Source: Streptomyces lasiicapitis (GTDB lineage Bacteria; Actinomycetota; Actinomycetes; Streptomycetales; Streptomycetaceae). From it: a stretch of DNA of 64,000 nt. The first letter of the stretch is position 1, and each line of letters begins with the position of its first letter. Under the pieces are notes generated by a model, which was given only the letters and a program-made list of their open reading frames with translations, was not told where the DNA came from and ran no database searches. The stretch lies in assembly GCF_014646335.1 (NCBI RefSeq), contig NZ_BMNG01000005.1, forward strand, positions 162,434 to 226,433, given 5' to 3'. Of the stretch, positions 49,610-58,985 are shown in pieces. Position numbers and translations under genes: made by a program.

Positions 49610-50239
49610 CTACTCGCGGCGCCCCAGGCTCTCCACGCCCAGCGAGTACAGCCCGTCCAGGACCAGATCCGCGCCCACCGCCGCCAGGAGCAGGCCGAGC
49701 AGCCGCCCGGACAGCTCGATGACGGCGTGGTGGGTGCGGCGGAGGAGCCGGGTGAGGACGACCACGCAGAGCAGGTCGAGGGCGAGGACGGACACGTACG
49801 CGCCGACCACCGTCGACCGCCACGACCAGGTGTCCCGGGCCGCTGCCTCGATCAGGACAGCCGTGATGGCGAGCGGGCTGACGATGTACGGCATCAGCAG
49901 GTCCCGTACGCCGCCCACCAGGCTCGGCGGGGCGTCACCCGGGTCCTCCGAGCCGATGTGGACGCCGAGGACGAGCCCGACGGCGTACACGAAGAAGATG
50001 ACACCGCCCGCGAGTTGCAGCGCGGGCGTGCTGATGTGGAACAGCTCCAGGAGCCAGGGCGCGGTGAAGCCGACGACGAGCGCGACCAGGATCGCGGCGG
50101 CCGTGGACGCGAGCGCGATCCGGCGCAGCTCGGCCGTGGGATGCGCCTGCGCGAGCGCCGCGAAGGCGAGCAGCACCTTGGGCGGCCCGACGACGGAGAA
50201 AAAGGTGACGAAGGCGGCTGAATAGGTCAGGGCGTTCAC
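49610..50239 (-). CDS. MarC-family integral membrane protein
   Basis: A 209-residue protein with six hydrophobic segments, beginning MNALTYSAAFVTFFSVVGPP. The MarC (UPF0056) signature includes VGPPKVLLAFAAL, LQLAGGVIFFVYAVGLVLGV and MPYIVSPLAITAVLIEAAA, where two short helices with Pro-Leu-Ala-Ile-like strings resemble a two-fold repeat. Its transport activity is unproven in any organism. It is convergent with merB and separated from the LysR gene by 49 nt on the same strand. Confidence 0.88.
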   Translation of the reverse strand: MNALTYSAAFVTFFSVVGPPKVLLAFAALAQAHPTAELRRIALASTAAAILVALVVGFTAPWLLELFHISTPALQLAGGVIFFVYAVGLVLGVHIGSEDPGDAPPSLVGGVRDLLMPYIVSPLAITAVLIEAAARDTWSWRSTVVGAYVSVLALDLLCVVVLTRLLRRTHHAVIELSGRLLGLLLAAVGADLVLDGLYSLGVESLGRRE

Positions 50240-50288
50240 GGGGGCATCTTGGCCCCCGCGACCGGCCGGTCCTGGTCAGCCGCGCGGA

Positions 50289-51197
50289 CTAGAAGGCAGC
50301 AGGGCCGCCGTTCGCGGCGACAACGTCCCGTACCGCCCCGATGAACGCCTCCGTGCGAGGCCCCGTGTCGCCCGTGCGCCAGATCAGGGCGACGTCGGCC
50401 GTGGGCAGGTCGTGGACGGGGACGAAGGTGATGTCAGGCCGGGCGTAGTACTTCTCCACGGAGGCGATCACCGGCGAGACCCCCTGCCCCGTCGCCACCA
50501 GCGTCATCATTTCCTGGAACGACGCCACCGCCTGGCCCCGCCGGATCACGCGGCCGCTCGGCGTGCGCGGCGGCACGTGGAAGTCCCACCAGTAGGCGGG
50601 CGCGCCGTTGACCACCCCGAAGAACGTCTCGCCCGCGAGGTCCTCCCAGGCCAGCGAGGTGCGGCCGGCGAGGGGGTGGCGCAGGGGCATCGCGAGGACG
50701 CGGGGTTCGTTGATGACGATCGGGCCCACCGTCAGGTCGGGCTCCTCCACCGGCAGGCAGGTGAAGAGCACGTCGACGTCGCCCGCGCGCAGCGCGCCCA
50801 GCGGGTCCTTGAACTGCGCCTCGCGCATCCGTACGCCGCACCCGGGCACCCGCTCCCGGAACAGCTCCAGGATCGGCTGGGTGAGCGTCCCGGCCCCTGA
50901 CCCGAGGAAGCCGACGCCCAACTCGCCCTCCACGCCCCGCGCCACGTCCTTCGCGCGGGCCACGGCCTCCTCCATGCCGCGGTGCAACGGCTCCAGGTCG
51001 TCGTACAGCTGACGGCCGAGCGGGGACATCCGCACCACGCGGCTGGTGCGCTCGAAGAGCGGTGCGCCGATCTTGCGCTCCAGCTTCTTCACGGTCTGGC
51101 TGACCCGCGCCTGGGAGAGCAGCAGCCGCTCGGCGGTGCGGCCGAAGTGCAGCTCCTCGGCGAGGGTCAGGAAGGTCTCCAGCTCTTGTCTTTCCAC
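50289..51197 (-). CDS. LysR-family transcriptional regulator
   Basis: A 302-residue regulator from GTG 51197 (VERQELETFLTLAEELHFGR), 8 nt after GGGGGAG. The helix-turn-helix is HFGRTAERLLLSQARVSQTV, then KKLERKIGAPLFERTSRVVR. The C-terminal periplasmic-binding-like domain starts near GELGVGFLGSGAGTLTQPIL and includes DPLGALRAGDVDVLFTCLPV and LVATGQGVSPVIASVEKYYA. It senses a small metabolite. It is divergent from the GDSL esterase, 188 nt away. An upstream in-frame ATG at 51305 gives a non-conserved extension. Confidence 0.9.
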   Translation of the reverse strand: MERQELETFLTLAEELHFGRTAERLLLSQARVSQTVKKLERKIGAPLFERTSRVVRMSPLGRQLYDDLEPLHRGMEEAVARAKDVARGVEGELGVGFLGSGAGTLTQPILELFRERVPGCGVRMREAQFKDPLGALRAGDVDVLFTCLPVEEPDLTVGPIVINEPRVLAMPLRHPLAGRTSLAWEDLAGETFFGVVNGAPAYWWDFHVPPRTPSGRVIRRGQAVASFQEMMTLVATGQGVSPVIASVEKYYARPDITFVPVHDLPTADVALIWRTGDTGPRTEAFIGAVRDVVAANGGPAAF

Positions 51198-51385
51198 GGC
51201 ACGCTCCCCCTCACGCAGACCGGTGTCGGCCTGCCACAACGCCCTGACCTGCATCGATAAGCCCGTACGCAGCGATCGTTTCACGGATCGCCGTTGATGG
51301 GCCATCGCGATCGGCGGATCTTAGAGGAGTCGGAACGGCGCACCGCCGGACCGGACCCCACCTCCTCAACCTCCTGGAGCTTTCG

Positions 51386-52696
51386 ATGATTTCGCGTGCC
51401 CGCACCACCGCCGTCGCCGTCGCCCTCGCCCTCACCGCCGGTGCCGCCGTCACCACCGCGCAGGCCTCGCAGGGCGGCCACGGCGTCGAGAACAAGGTCG
51501 AGAACAAGAAGGCCGCGCAGGCCTGGACCGCCGCCTGGGCCGCCGCGCCGCAGCGCCCCAGCACCGGCTTCAAGGCCAACTGGTCGGAGAACGGCTTCGA
51601 CGACCAGACCGTGCGACAGGTCGTCCGCGTCACGGAAGGGGGTGACAGAGCCCGCATCCGCCTCTCCAACGCGTACGGCGCGTCCCCGCTGCACATCGCG
51701 AGCGCCACCGTCGCCCGCACCGAGGGCACGAAGGGCGCGGGCGTCGAGAAGGGCTCCGTGCGCCGGCTCACCTTCGGCGGGAAGACCTCCGCCACCGTCC
51801 CGGCGGGCGGTTCGCTCGCCAGTGACGAGGCAGGCCTCGACCTCGACCGCTTCGAGTCCGTGACCGTGACCCTGCACCTGGCCCGCACCACCGGGCCCGC
51901 CACCTTCCACGCCCAGTCCTTCGCGACCAGCTACCGGGCGGCCGGGAACCACGTCGGCGACACCGGCGCCGGTGCCTTCAAGGAGTCGACCGAGTCCTGG
52001 TACTACCTGTCGGGCGTCGACGTACGCTCCGACAAGGGCGGGCAGGGCCGGGCCCCGCGCCGCGACGGCATCGTCCTCTTCGGCGACTCCATCACCGACG
52101 GCTTCGCCTCCTCCACCGACCGGAACCGGCGCTGGTCCGACGCCCTCGCCGAGCGCCTCGCCAAGGCGGGCACGCCGCGCCCCGTCCTCAACTCCGGCAT
52201 CGGCGGCAACCTCGTACTCAACGACTCGGCCTGGTACGGCGACAAGGGCACCAACCGGATCGGGCGCGACGTGCTCGACCAGCCGGGCGCCGGGACCGTC
52301 GTCGTCCTCGAAGGCCTCAACGACATCGGCTTCAGCGAGTCCGACACCCCCACCTACAAGCCCGCCCCCGTCATCAGCGCCGACCAACTCATCGCCGGAC
52401 ACCGCAAGTTGATCCGCGCCGCCCACGACAAGGGCCTGAAGGCCGTCGGCGGCACCCTGCTCCCCCTCGGCGGCTCCGACCACTACGGCAAGCACGCGGC
52501 CGCCGTCAGCGACGCCTTCAACAAGTGGGTGCGTACGTCGGGTGAGTACGACTCGTACATCGACTTCGACAAGGCCCTCGCCGACCCGAAGAACCCCGAG
52601 CGGATCCGGCCCGCGTACGACAGCGGCGACCACCTGCACCCCAACGACGCCGGATACCGGGCCATGGCCCGCGCCGCCGACCTGAACTCGCTCTGA
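51386..52696 (+). CDS. Secreted GDSL/SGNH esterase
   Basis: A 436-residue esterase with a Sec signal (TAVAVALALTAGAAVTTAQA) and a 180-residue N-terminal beta-rich domain (QVVRVTEGGDRARIRLSNAY). The SGNH domain begins with block I FGDSITDGF (Ser near 233), then block II SGIGGNLVL (Gly, Asn), block III VVVLEGLNDIGF (Asn) and block V DSGDHLHPNDAGY (Asp, His). This arrangement matches secreted actinobacterial esterases that deacetylate or hydrolyse short-chain esters. The divergent LysR-type gene may regulate it. Complete and of typical length. Confidence 0.92.
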   Translation: MISRARTTAVAVALALTAGAAVTTAQASQGGHGVENKVENKKAAQAWTAAWAAAPQRPSTGFKANWSENGFDDQTVRQVVRVTEGGDRARIRLSNAYGASPLHIASATVARTEGTKGAGVEKGSVRRLTFGGKTSATVPAGGSLASDEAGLDLDRFESVTVTLHLARTTGPATFHAQSFATSYRAAGNHVGDTGAGAFKESTESWYYLSGVDVRSDKGGQGRAPRRDGIVLFGDSITDGFASSTDRNRRWSDALAERLAKAGTPRPVLNSGIGGNLVLNDSAWYGDKGTNRIGRDVLDQPGAGTVVVLEGLNDIGFSESDTPTYKPAPVISADQLIAGHRKLIRAAHDKGLKAVGGTLLPLGGSDHYGKHAAAVSDAFNKWVRTSGEYDSYIDFDKALADPKNPERIRPAYDSGDHLHPNDAGYRAMARAADLNSL

Positions 52697-52734
52697 GCCG
52701 AACTCGCTTTGAGCCGACGGGAGTCACGTACGCC

Positions 52735-54180
52735 ATGTCTGTCATGCCTGTCACAGAGAGCACCGCCGTCCCGGTCCGGATGACCGGGCGGCAGAAGCTC
52801 GTCCTCACGCTCCTCCTCGGCGCCCAGTTCATGATCGCCGTGGACTTCTCCATCCTGAACGTGGCGCTGCCTGTGGTCGGCGAAGGCCTCGGCTTCCCGC
52901 TCGGCCACCTCCAGTGGATCGCCACCTCGTTCGCACTCGCCGCCGCCGGATTCACCCTCCTCTTCGGCCGCATCGCCGATCTCTTCGGCAGGAAGCGGCT
53001 GTTCATCGGCGGCATGGCGCTGCTCGGCCTGGCCTCGGCGCTCGGCGGGCTCGCCACCTCGCCCGAAGTCCTCATCGTGGCGCGGGTCCTGCAAGGGCTC
53101 GCCACCGCCGCCGTCACCCCGGCCGGGCTCGCCCTGCTCACCACGGCCTTCCGTGAGGGGCCGCTGCGGGAGCGGGCGCTCGGGCTCAACGGGGCGCTGA
53201 TGTCCGCCGGGTTCACGGCGGGCGCCGTCCTCGGCGGGCTCCTCACCGACCTGCTCTCCTGGCGGTGGGCGTTCCTCGTCAACGTGCCGGTCGCGGCGGT
53301 CGTCGTGGCCCTCGCGCCGTCCGTCATCACCGACTCGAAGATCGTGTGCAGGCACCGCCTCGACATCCCGGGCGCGGTGGCCGTCACCGGCGGTCTGCTG
53401 GCTCTTGTGTACGGGCTCACGCGGGCCGGTGAGGCGGGGTGGTCGGACCCCGTGGCCCTGGCGGGGTTGGTGGCGGGCCTGGTCCTGCTCGTCGGGTTCT
53501 GGTTCCTGGAGCAGCGGGCGGCGGCGCCGCTGGTGCCGGTGCGGATCATGCGGCGGCGGAGCGTGGTGTGGGGGAACGTGGCCGGGCTCGTCGCCTTCGC
53601 CACGGAGACCTCGCTGGTCTTCCTGATCACGCTGTACTTGCAGGAGATCCTGGACTACTCGCCGCTGGCCACCGGGCTCGCCTTCGGGGTGCTCGGCGCG
53701 GGGACCGTGGTCGGCGGGACGCTCGGCGGGCGGGTCGTGGGGCGGATCGGCAGCCGGGGGGCGATCCTCGCCGGGGGTGTGGCGCAGGCCGTCGCCACGG
53801 GGTCGCTCGTCGCGCTCGGCTCGGGCGGCGGGTGGATCTGGCTGGTGCTTGTCGCCACCTTCGCCGGGGGCGTGGGGAACATGCTGATGATCGTGGGGTT
53901 CATGGTGACGGCGACGTCAGGCCTCCCGGACTCCGAGCAGGGGCTCGCGACCGGGCTCGCCACGATGACCCAGCAGGTCGGCATCACCCTCGGCATCCCC
54001 GTCATGAGCGCCCTGGTCGCGGCGAGGGCGGGCGGCGCCGACGGCGGGTCGGTACTGCCCGGGGTGACCACGGCGGTGGCCGTGAACGCGGGGATCGTGC
54101 TGGTGGGGGCGGTGCTGGCGTGGCGGTTGCTCGGGCGCACCCGCCCCCACCAGGACGAAAGCCGTCACTCCCGCGTGTAG
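52735..54180 (+). CDS. MFS transporter, DHA2-type
   Basis: A 481-residue exporter starting MSVMPVTESTAVPVRMTGRQ. Helix 1 carries AVDFSILNVALPVVGEGLGF, motif A is GRIADLFGRKRLFIGG, and motif C is SAGFTAGAVLGGLLTDLLSW; 13-14 hydrophobic segments are visible. It lies 38 nt after the esterase gene on the same strand, so the esterase and exporter may share a transcript. No dedicated repressor adjoins. Its 3' end overlaps a convergent membrane-protein gene by 16 nt. Substrate unknown, probably a drug or secondary metabolite. Confidence 0.92.
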   Translation: MSVMPVTESTAVPVRMTGRQKLVLTLLLGAQFMIAVDFSILNVALPVVGEGLGFPLGHLQWIATSFALAAAGFTLLFGRIADLFGRKRLFIGGMALLGLASALGGLATSPEVLIVARVLQGLATAAVTPAGLALLTTAFREGPLRERALGLNGALMSAGFTAGAVLGGLLTDLLSWRWAFLVNVPVAAVVVALAPSVITDSKIVCRHRLDIPGAVAVTGGLLALVYGLTRAGEAGWSDPVALAGLVAGLVLLVGFWFLEQRAAAPLVPVRIMRRRSVVWGNVAGLVAFATETSLVFLITLYLQEILDYSPLATGLAFGVLGAGTVVGGTLGGRVVGRIGSRGAILAGGVAQAVATGSLVALGSGGGWIWLVLVATFAGGVGNMLMIVGFMVTATSGLPDSEQGLATGLATMTQQVGITLGIPVMSALVAARAGGADGGSVLPGVTTAVAVNAGIVLVGAVLAWRLLGRTRPHQDESRHSRV

Positions 54181-54578
54181 TAGCGGTAGAACGACACCGC
54201 GAACACGCTCGCGGCCACCGTCGCCGCCATCCCGGTCGACCGCAGCACGGTGGCGTCGGTGAGGCTGTAGAGGAAGCCGAAGGTCACGCCCGCGAAGGTG
54301 GCCCAGGCCGCGGCACGCAGTTCGCGGGGCAGGGCAGGGGCGACGCGGCGCACGGCCGCGTACAGCACGCCGAAGACCACGCCCGTGACCACGCCGTAGA
54401 GGACGTTCCAACCGGTGATCGGGCCGCCGTCGCGGTGGATGGCGGCGGCCCAGAGGCCGTAGACGACGGCGAGGAGGGCGGGGACCGCCCAGGTGCCGGA
54501 GAGTGCGCGGAGGTCCGGAAGGCCGTGTGCGCCGGGTGTGCCGGGTGCTGCGGGCGAGCCATGTGCGGTCTGAGCCAT
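54165..54578 (-). CDS. Small integral membrane protein (137 aa)
   Basis: Starts [20 protein letters not shown], with a short Pro/Gly-rich N-terminus and four membrane helices ([79 protein letters not shown]). I do not recognise the family. It is convergent with the MFS gene, overlapping it by 16 nt, and divergent from the ABC exporter. The 248-bp region upstream carries 21-bp direct repeats. Confidence 0.75.
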   Translation of the reverse strand: MAQTAHGSPAAPGTPGAHGLPDLRALSGTWAVPALLAVVYGLWAAAIHRDGGPITGWNVLYGVVTGVVFGVLYAAVRRVAPALPRELRAAAWATFAGVTFGFLYSLTDATVLRSTGMAATVAASVFAVSFYRYYTRE

Positions 54579-54675
54579 GACGGCTCCTCTCTGCTCACGC
54601 CCGGCAGCGCCTCAGGTCACGCCGCAGGCGTCTCAGTCAAGGAAACACCCGCTCGACCCCACGCTCCACCGGAGC

Positions 54676-54726
54676 GCGTGCCACTCTGGAAATCTCGGCG
54701 TGCCACTCTGGAAATCTCTGGAAATC
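54676..54726. repeat. Exact 21-bp direct repeat upstream of the ABC exporter
   Basis: GTGCCACTCTGGAAATCTC (with two preceding bases GC) occurs identically at 54676-54696 and 54698-54718, and TGGAAATC follows again at 54719-54726. The 22-bp period keeps both copies on one DNA face. It lies 100 bp before the DrrA-like gene. Confidence 0.85.
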
Positions 54727-54825
54727 AGCCACCCCCGCCCGGCCCGGAGCGATGAGTTTCCGCCCCGGGTCCGGTCTCCCCTCATGACGATCCGCTGGCG
54801 ATCCCCAATCGGAGGGCGTAGGGAC

Positions 54826-55890
54826 ATGAGCAGCAAGCAGCCGCACCGGGGCCAAGGGCCCGGTGGTCTGGCCATCGAGACCGCGGGCCTGGTCAAGACG
54901 TTCGGCGAGAACCGCGCGGTCGACGGCGTCGACCTGGCCGTCCCGGCCGGCACGGTCTACGGCGTCCTCGGGCCGAACGGCGCGGGCAAGACGACGACCG
55001 TGAAGATGCTCGCCACGCTGCTGCGCCCGGACGGCGGCGAAGCACACGTTTTCGGCCACGACGTGGTCCGCGAGGCCGACGCCGTCCGTCGCCTGGTCAG
55101 CCTCACCGGGCAGTACGCGTCGGTGGACGAGGACCTCACCGGCACCGAGAACCTGGTGCTCCTGGCCCGCCTCACGGGCCACCCCAAGAAGGCCGCGTAC
55201 GCACGCGCGGAGCAGCTCCTCGACGCCTTCGGCCTCGGCGACGCCGCGTCCCGCCAGGTCAAGCACTACTCGGGCGGCATGCGGCGGCGCATCGACATCG
55301 CCGCGTCCATCCTCAACACCCCCGACCTGCTGTTCCTCGACGAGCCGACGACGGGCCTGGACCCGCGCAGCCGCAACCAGGTCTGGGACATCGTCCGCGC
55401 GGTCGTCGCCCACGGCACGACCGTGCTCCTGACCACGCAGTATCTGGACGAGGCCGACCAGCTCGCCGCCCGCATCGCCGTCATCGACAAGGGCAAGGTC
55501 ATCGCCGAGGGCACCAAGGGCGAGCTGAAGGCGTCCGTCGGCGCGGGCTCCGTGCACGTCCGCCTGCGCCACGCCGACCAGCGCGCCGAGGCCCAGGACG
55601 TGCTCCGGCTCGCCCTGGACGCCGCCATCCAGCTCGAACCCGACCCGGTCGCGCTCACCGCCCGCGTCGGCGAGGGCTCCTCCAACGGCCGTGGCGCCGC
55701 CGAGCAGGCCTCCCGGGCGCTGGCCGAGCTGGCCCGCGCCGGCATCACCGTCGACAACTTCTCCCTGGGCCAGCCCAGCCTCGACGAGGTCTTCCTCGCC
55801 CTGACCGGCCACACCAGCGAACCCGGGTCCCCCGACGGGACCGGCCCGGACACCCCGCAGGACCTGAAGGAAGCCGAGGTCTCCCGATGA
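54826..55890 (+). CDS. ABC exporter ATP-binding protein (DrrA-like)
   Basis: A 354-residue ATPase of the daunorubicin-resistance/NodI type. Walker A is [10 protein letters not shown], the Q-loop is in [14 protein letters not shown], the signature is YSGGMRRR, Walker B is [12 protein letters not shown] and the switch region [12 protein letters not shown] follows. The C-terminal ~100 residues ([20 protein letters not shown] and [20 protein letters not shown]) match the DrrA extension. It powers export with the next gene's permease. ATG 54826 follows GGAGGGCGTAGGG; ATG 54784 is an in-frame alternative. It overlaps the permease gene by 4 nt. Confidence 0.93.
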   Translation: MSSKQPHRGQGPGGLAIETAGLVKTFGENRAVDGVDLAVPAGTVYGVLGPNGAGKTTTVKMLATLLRPDGGEAHVFGHDVVREADAVRRLVSLTGQYASVDEDLTGTENLVLLARLTGHPKKAAYARAEQLLDAFGLGDAASRQVKHYSGGMRRRIDIAASILNTPDLLFLDEPTTGLDPRSRNQVWDIVRAVVAHGTTVLLTTQYLDEADQLAARIAVIDKGKVIAEGTKGELKASVGAGSVHVRLRHADQRAEAQDVLRLALDAAIQLEPDPVALTARVGEGSSNGRGAAEQASRALAELARAGITVDNFSLGQPSLDEVFLALTGHTSEPGSPDGTGPDTPQDLKEAEVSR

Positions 55891-56732
55891 GCACCGCGAC
55901 CACCACCGAGGCCCAGGACCTCGCGCCCGTCCGTACGGAGTCGCTGGCCGAACTGCTCATCGCCAAGGAGCGCCCGCCGCGCCCCAGCGCCCTCTCCACG
56001 TCACTGACCTTCGGCTGGCGCGCCATACTCAAGATCAAACACGTGCCGGAGCAGCTCTTCGACGTCACGGCGTTCCCGATCATGATGGTGCTGATGTACA
56101 CGTACCTCTTCGGAGGGGCGCTCGCCGGATCCCCGCGCGAGTACATCCAGTACCTGCTCCCCGGCATCCTGGTCATGTCCGTCGTCATGATCACGATGTA
56201 CACGGGCGTCTCCGTCAACACCGACATCGAGAAGGGCGTCTTCGACCGCTTCCGCTCGCTGCCGATCTGGCGGCCCTCGACGATGGTCGGCTACCTCCTC
56301 GGCGACGCCCTGCGGTACGCGCTCGCGTCCGCCGTGATGCTGACCGTCGGCATCATCCTGGGCTTCCGCCCGGACAGCTTCCTGGGCGTCCTCGGCGGCG
56401 TACTGCTCCTGATCGTCTTCTCGTTCGCCTTCTCCTGGGTGTGGACGATGTTCGGGCTGCTCCTTCGTACGGAGAAGTCCGTGATGGGCGTCAGCATGAT
56501 GGTGCTGTTCCCGCTGACGTTCCTCAGCGACATCTTCGTGAAGCCCGAGACCATGCCGGGCTGGCTGCAGGCCTTCGTCAACAACAACCCCGTCACGCAC
56601 GTCGCCTCCGGCGTCCGCGGCCTGATGGAGGGCGAGTGGCCGGCCGCCGACATCGCGTGGAGCCTGGGCTGGGCGGGGCTGCTGGTGGCGGTGTTCGGGC
56701 CGGTGACGATGCGGCTGTACAACCGCAAGTGA
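55887..56732 (+). CDS. ABC-2 type permease (DrrB-like)
   Basis: A 281-residue membrane component whose ATG overlaps the ATPase stop codon (ATGA). Six hydrophobic segments are visible: [40 protein letters not shown], then [60 protein letters not shown] and a last one ([18 protein letters not shown]). The DrrB-like loop [20 protein letters not shown] is clear. With DrrA-like ATPase it exports a hydrophobic compound such as an anthracycline-type drug. No biosynthetic cluster is beside it. Confidence 0.93.
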   Translation: MSTATTTEAQDLAPVRTESLAELLIAKERPPRPSALSTSLTFGWRAILKIKHVPEQLFDVTAFPIMMVLMYTYLFGGALAGSPREYIQYLLPGILVMSVVMITMYTGVSVNTDIEKGVFDRFRSLPIWRPSTMVGYLLGDALRYALASAVMLTVGIILGFRPDSFLGVLGGVLLLIVFSFAFSWVWTMFGLLLRTEKSVMGVSMMVLFPLTFLSDIFVKPETMPGWLQAFVNNNPVTHVASGVRGLMEGEWPAADIAWSLGWAGLLVAVFGPVTMRLYNRK

Positions 56733-56839
56733 TGCCGCTGTAGGGGTTTCCCGCCCCCACGCAAGTAGGGTTTCCTGCCCCCATATGCAGTGAAACGTGG
56801 TGACCCCGGTCGCGTCCGGCGCGGCCGGGGTCTTGCCTT

Positions 56840-57820
56840 GTGGGCGTGCACCGACGTCCTCGCGCCGCCCTGTCCGCCGTGCTGCTGGTCCTCGCCTGTC
56901 TGCTCGTCCCGGTCGGTGTGGTCTCGACGTGGGCGAAGTACGAGATCGAGGACGCCGACGCGTACGTCGCCACGATGGCGCCCCTCGCGTCCGACCCCGC
57001 CGTCCGCGACGCCGTCACCGCCGCGGTGACCGACTCCGTGGCGAAGGAGATCGACGCGGGCCCGCTCCAGTCGGCCGTCGAGTCCTTCCTCCGTGACGCC
57101 GTGCGCTCCTTCACCGAGACCGGCGCCTTCCAGGCCGCGTGGAACGCCGCCAACCGCGCCGCCCACGACGCCGTGCAGTCCGCGCTCACCCACGACTCCG
57201 ACGGCGCCGTCACCATCGACCTCGCGCCCATCACCGAGCAGGTCAAGCGCCAACTCTCCGAAGAGGGAACGCCGTTCGCAAACCGCATCCCGGTGCGGCA
57301 CACCGAGGTCACCGTGATGAAGGCGCAGGACCTCAGTCACTTCAGGAAGGGGTTCCGCATGCTCCAGATCGCCGGTGTGTGGCTGCCCGTCGCCGCCGTA
57401 CTGCTCGCCGTGGGCGGCATCCTCCTCGCGGTGCGCCGCCGCCGTGCGGTCACCGCGACCGCGCTCGGCGCGGCCCTCGGCGCGGGCGTGCTCGCCGCCG
57501 CCGTCGCGGTCGGCCGCGGGCTCACCCTCGACGACCTGCCGCCCGACGTGTCCCGCGCCGCCGCGGGCGCCGTCTACGACGCGCTCACCGACACGCTGCG
57601 CACGGCGGCCTGGGTGATCGTCGGGGTCGGGCTCGCGGTGGCGCTGGGGGCGTGGCTGAGCGGGCGGCTGCGGCGGGGCGGGCCGGGGGTGCCGCGTCCG
57701 CCGCGCCCGTCCCACCCCTTCCGGCCGGGGGCCGGACCCGCCGCTCCCACCGCTCCCGCCGCTCCGACCGCTCCGCAACCCGCCCCCAGGTCGCCGGCGT
57801 CCTTGAGAGAGGATCTGTAG
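56840..57820 (+). CDS. Membrane protein with two-to-four helices and a long extracytoplasmic loop
   Basis: A 326-residue protein from a GTG start; GTG 56846 is equally possible and no clear ribosome-binding site was seen. Helix 1 (LSAVLLVLACLLVPVGVVST) is followed by an extracytoplasmic helical domain of about 150 residues (ADAYVATMAPLASDPAVRDA, SFLRDAVRSFTETGAFQAAW) and then three helices (IAGVWLPVAAVLLAVGGILL, ATALGAALGAGVLAAAVAVG, AAWVIVGVGLAVALGAWLSG). The Pro/Ala tail (PAAPTAPAAPTAPQPAP) is disordered. It resembles actinobacterial membrane proteins with the V-S-T-W-A opening but no function is known. Confidence 0.78.
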   Translation: MGVHRRPRAALSAVLLVLACLLVPVGVVSTWAKYEIEDADAYVATMAPLASDPAVRDAVTAAVTDSVAKEIDAGPLQSAVESFLRDAVRSFTETGAFQAAWNAANRAAHDAVQSALTHDSDGAVTIDLAPITEQVKRQLSEEGTPFANRIPVRHTEVTVMKAQDLSHFRKGFRMLQIAGVWLPVAAVLLAVGGILLAVRRRRAVTATALGAALGAGVLAAAVAVGRGLTLDDLPPDVSRAAAGAVYDALTDTLRTAAWVIVGVGLAVALGAWLSGRLRRGGPGVPRPPRPSHPFRPGAGPAAPTAPAAPTAPQPAPRSPASLREDL

Positions 57821-57862
57821 GCGCGCCCTGACAACGCAGCCGGGGCGACGAGACAGCAAACC

Positions 57863-57948
57863 CCGGCGACGAAGCCCGGGCGACGCTGCAGCACACCCGG
57901 CGACAAAGCACGGGCGACGCTGCAGCACACCCCGGCGACGAAAGGGCG
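57863..57948. repeat. 34-bp tandem repeat, two and a half units
   Basis: Units at 57863-57896 and 57897-57930 differ at two positions and share the CGGGCGACGCTGCAGCACAC core; a partial third copy (CCGGCGACGAAAGGGCG) ends just before the next start codon. It fills the intergenic region. Confidence 0.85.
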
Positions 57949-57952
57949 CCCC

Positions 57953-58975
57953 TTGGAGCACGTGACGGCACCGCCGACGCCCCCCGAGGCCGAACCCGAT
58001 GTCTCCGTCGACGAACGGCGGCCACAGAGCCACCGGGTCGCGGCCTGGACCGCCGGACTCCTCCTCACCGCGGTGAGCGCCGTACTCGGCTGCCGCATCG
58101 CCGACACCGACGGCGTCACGCCCGTCCCCCAGGCCCTGGCCTTCCTCCCCTGGCTGCTCGTGCCGGGCGTGGCGGCGCTGCTGCTGGCGGCGCTCGGGCG
58201 GTTCCGCGTCGGCCTGGTGTGGGCGGTGGCGGTGCTCGGCGGCCTCGCCTGGTTCATCGAGCCGTACGGAAAGGTGTCCGACCCGGAGGGCCCGCCGGTC
58301 GCGGAGATCCGCGTACTCGCCTCCAACGTCGAATTCGGCCACGGAGCACCCGGATTGATCAAAACGATCCGCGAACGCAAGCCGGACCTGGTCTTCGCGT
58401 CGGAGTGCGACGGAGCGTGCGCGGCGAAGCTCGCGGCCGCCCTGCCGCACTCCGCGTACCCCTACCGGCACGCCGTCTCCGGCAACGGCGCCGACGGCTC
58501 CCTCATCCTCAGCAACCTGCCGCTGAAGCCGGCCGACGGGGTACGGGGCACGCTCGGCATGCCCGGCGCGACCGCCGACGTGAAGGGCATTCCCGTACGC
58601 CTCCAACTCGCCCACCCCATGCCGCCGACACCGGGCGACGTCGACCTGTGGCGCACCGAACTGGGCCGCCTGCGCGACTACGCCGCCGCGAACACCGACC
58701 AGCCCACGATCATCGCCGGTGACTTCAACGCCACCCAGGACCACGCCGCGTTCCGCCGCATCCTCGACACGGGCCTCCGCGACGGCGCCCGCCTGGCCGG
58801 CTCCTCCCGCACCCCGAGCTGGCCCACATCCCTCCCCCGCCCCTTCGGCACCCAGATCGACCACGTCCTGTCCACGGACGACTTCGCCGCCCACAACGCC
58901 CGCTTCCTAGAAATCGGCAACACGGACCACAGGGCACTGCTGGTCGACCTGACTTTGCACCGCAAGCCGGAGTGA
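57953..58975 (+). CDS. Membrane-anchored endonuclease/exonuclease/phosphatase (EEP) protein
   Basis: A 340-residue protein with an N-terminal membrane part of about three helices (VAAWTAGLLLTAVSAVLGCR, LAFLPWLLVPGVAALLLAAL, GLVWAVAVLGGLAWFI) and an exported EEP domain. Active-site motifs are LASNVEFG (Asn), FASECDG (metal Glu), AGDFNATQDH (Asp, Asn) and GNTDHRALLVDL (Asp-His pair). Such proteins hydrolyse phosphodiesters or phosphomonoesters, possibly lipid-linked or nucleotide, at the cell surface. The start is uncertain: TTG 57953 or GTG 57962. It is convergent with the HAD gene, 10 nt apart. Confidence 0.85.
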   Translation: MEHVTAPPTPPEAEPDVSVDERRPQSHRVAAWTAGLLLTAVSAVLGCRIADTDGVTPVPQALAFLPWLLVPGVAALLLAALGRFRVGLVWAVAVLGGLAWFIEPYGKVSDPEGPPVAEIRVLASNVEFGHGAPGLIKTIRERKPDLVFASECDGACAAKLAAALPHSAYPYRHAVSGNGADGSLILSNLPLKPADGVRGTLGMPGATADVKGIPVRLQLAHPMPPTPGDVDLWRTELGRLRDYAAANTDQPTIIAGDFNATQDHAAFRRILDTGLRDGARLAGSSRTPSWPTSLPRPFGTQIDHVLSTDDFAAHNARFLEIGNTDHRALLVDLTLHRKPE

Positions 58976-58985
58976 CCCCGGCTCC

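Noticed and set aside
56291..58894. Minus-strand ORF of 867 residues opposite the permease, membrane and EEP genes
   Set aside because: No domain, Arg/Gly-rich; opposite frames carry the EEP active-site and DrrB motifs.
54826..58975. Antibiotic biosynthetic gene cluster around the DrrAB-type exporter and condensation protein
   Set aside because: No polyketide synthase, adenylation domain, carrier or tailoring set lies near either; the genes are tens of kilobases apart.
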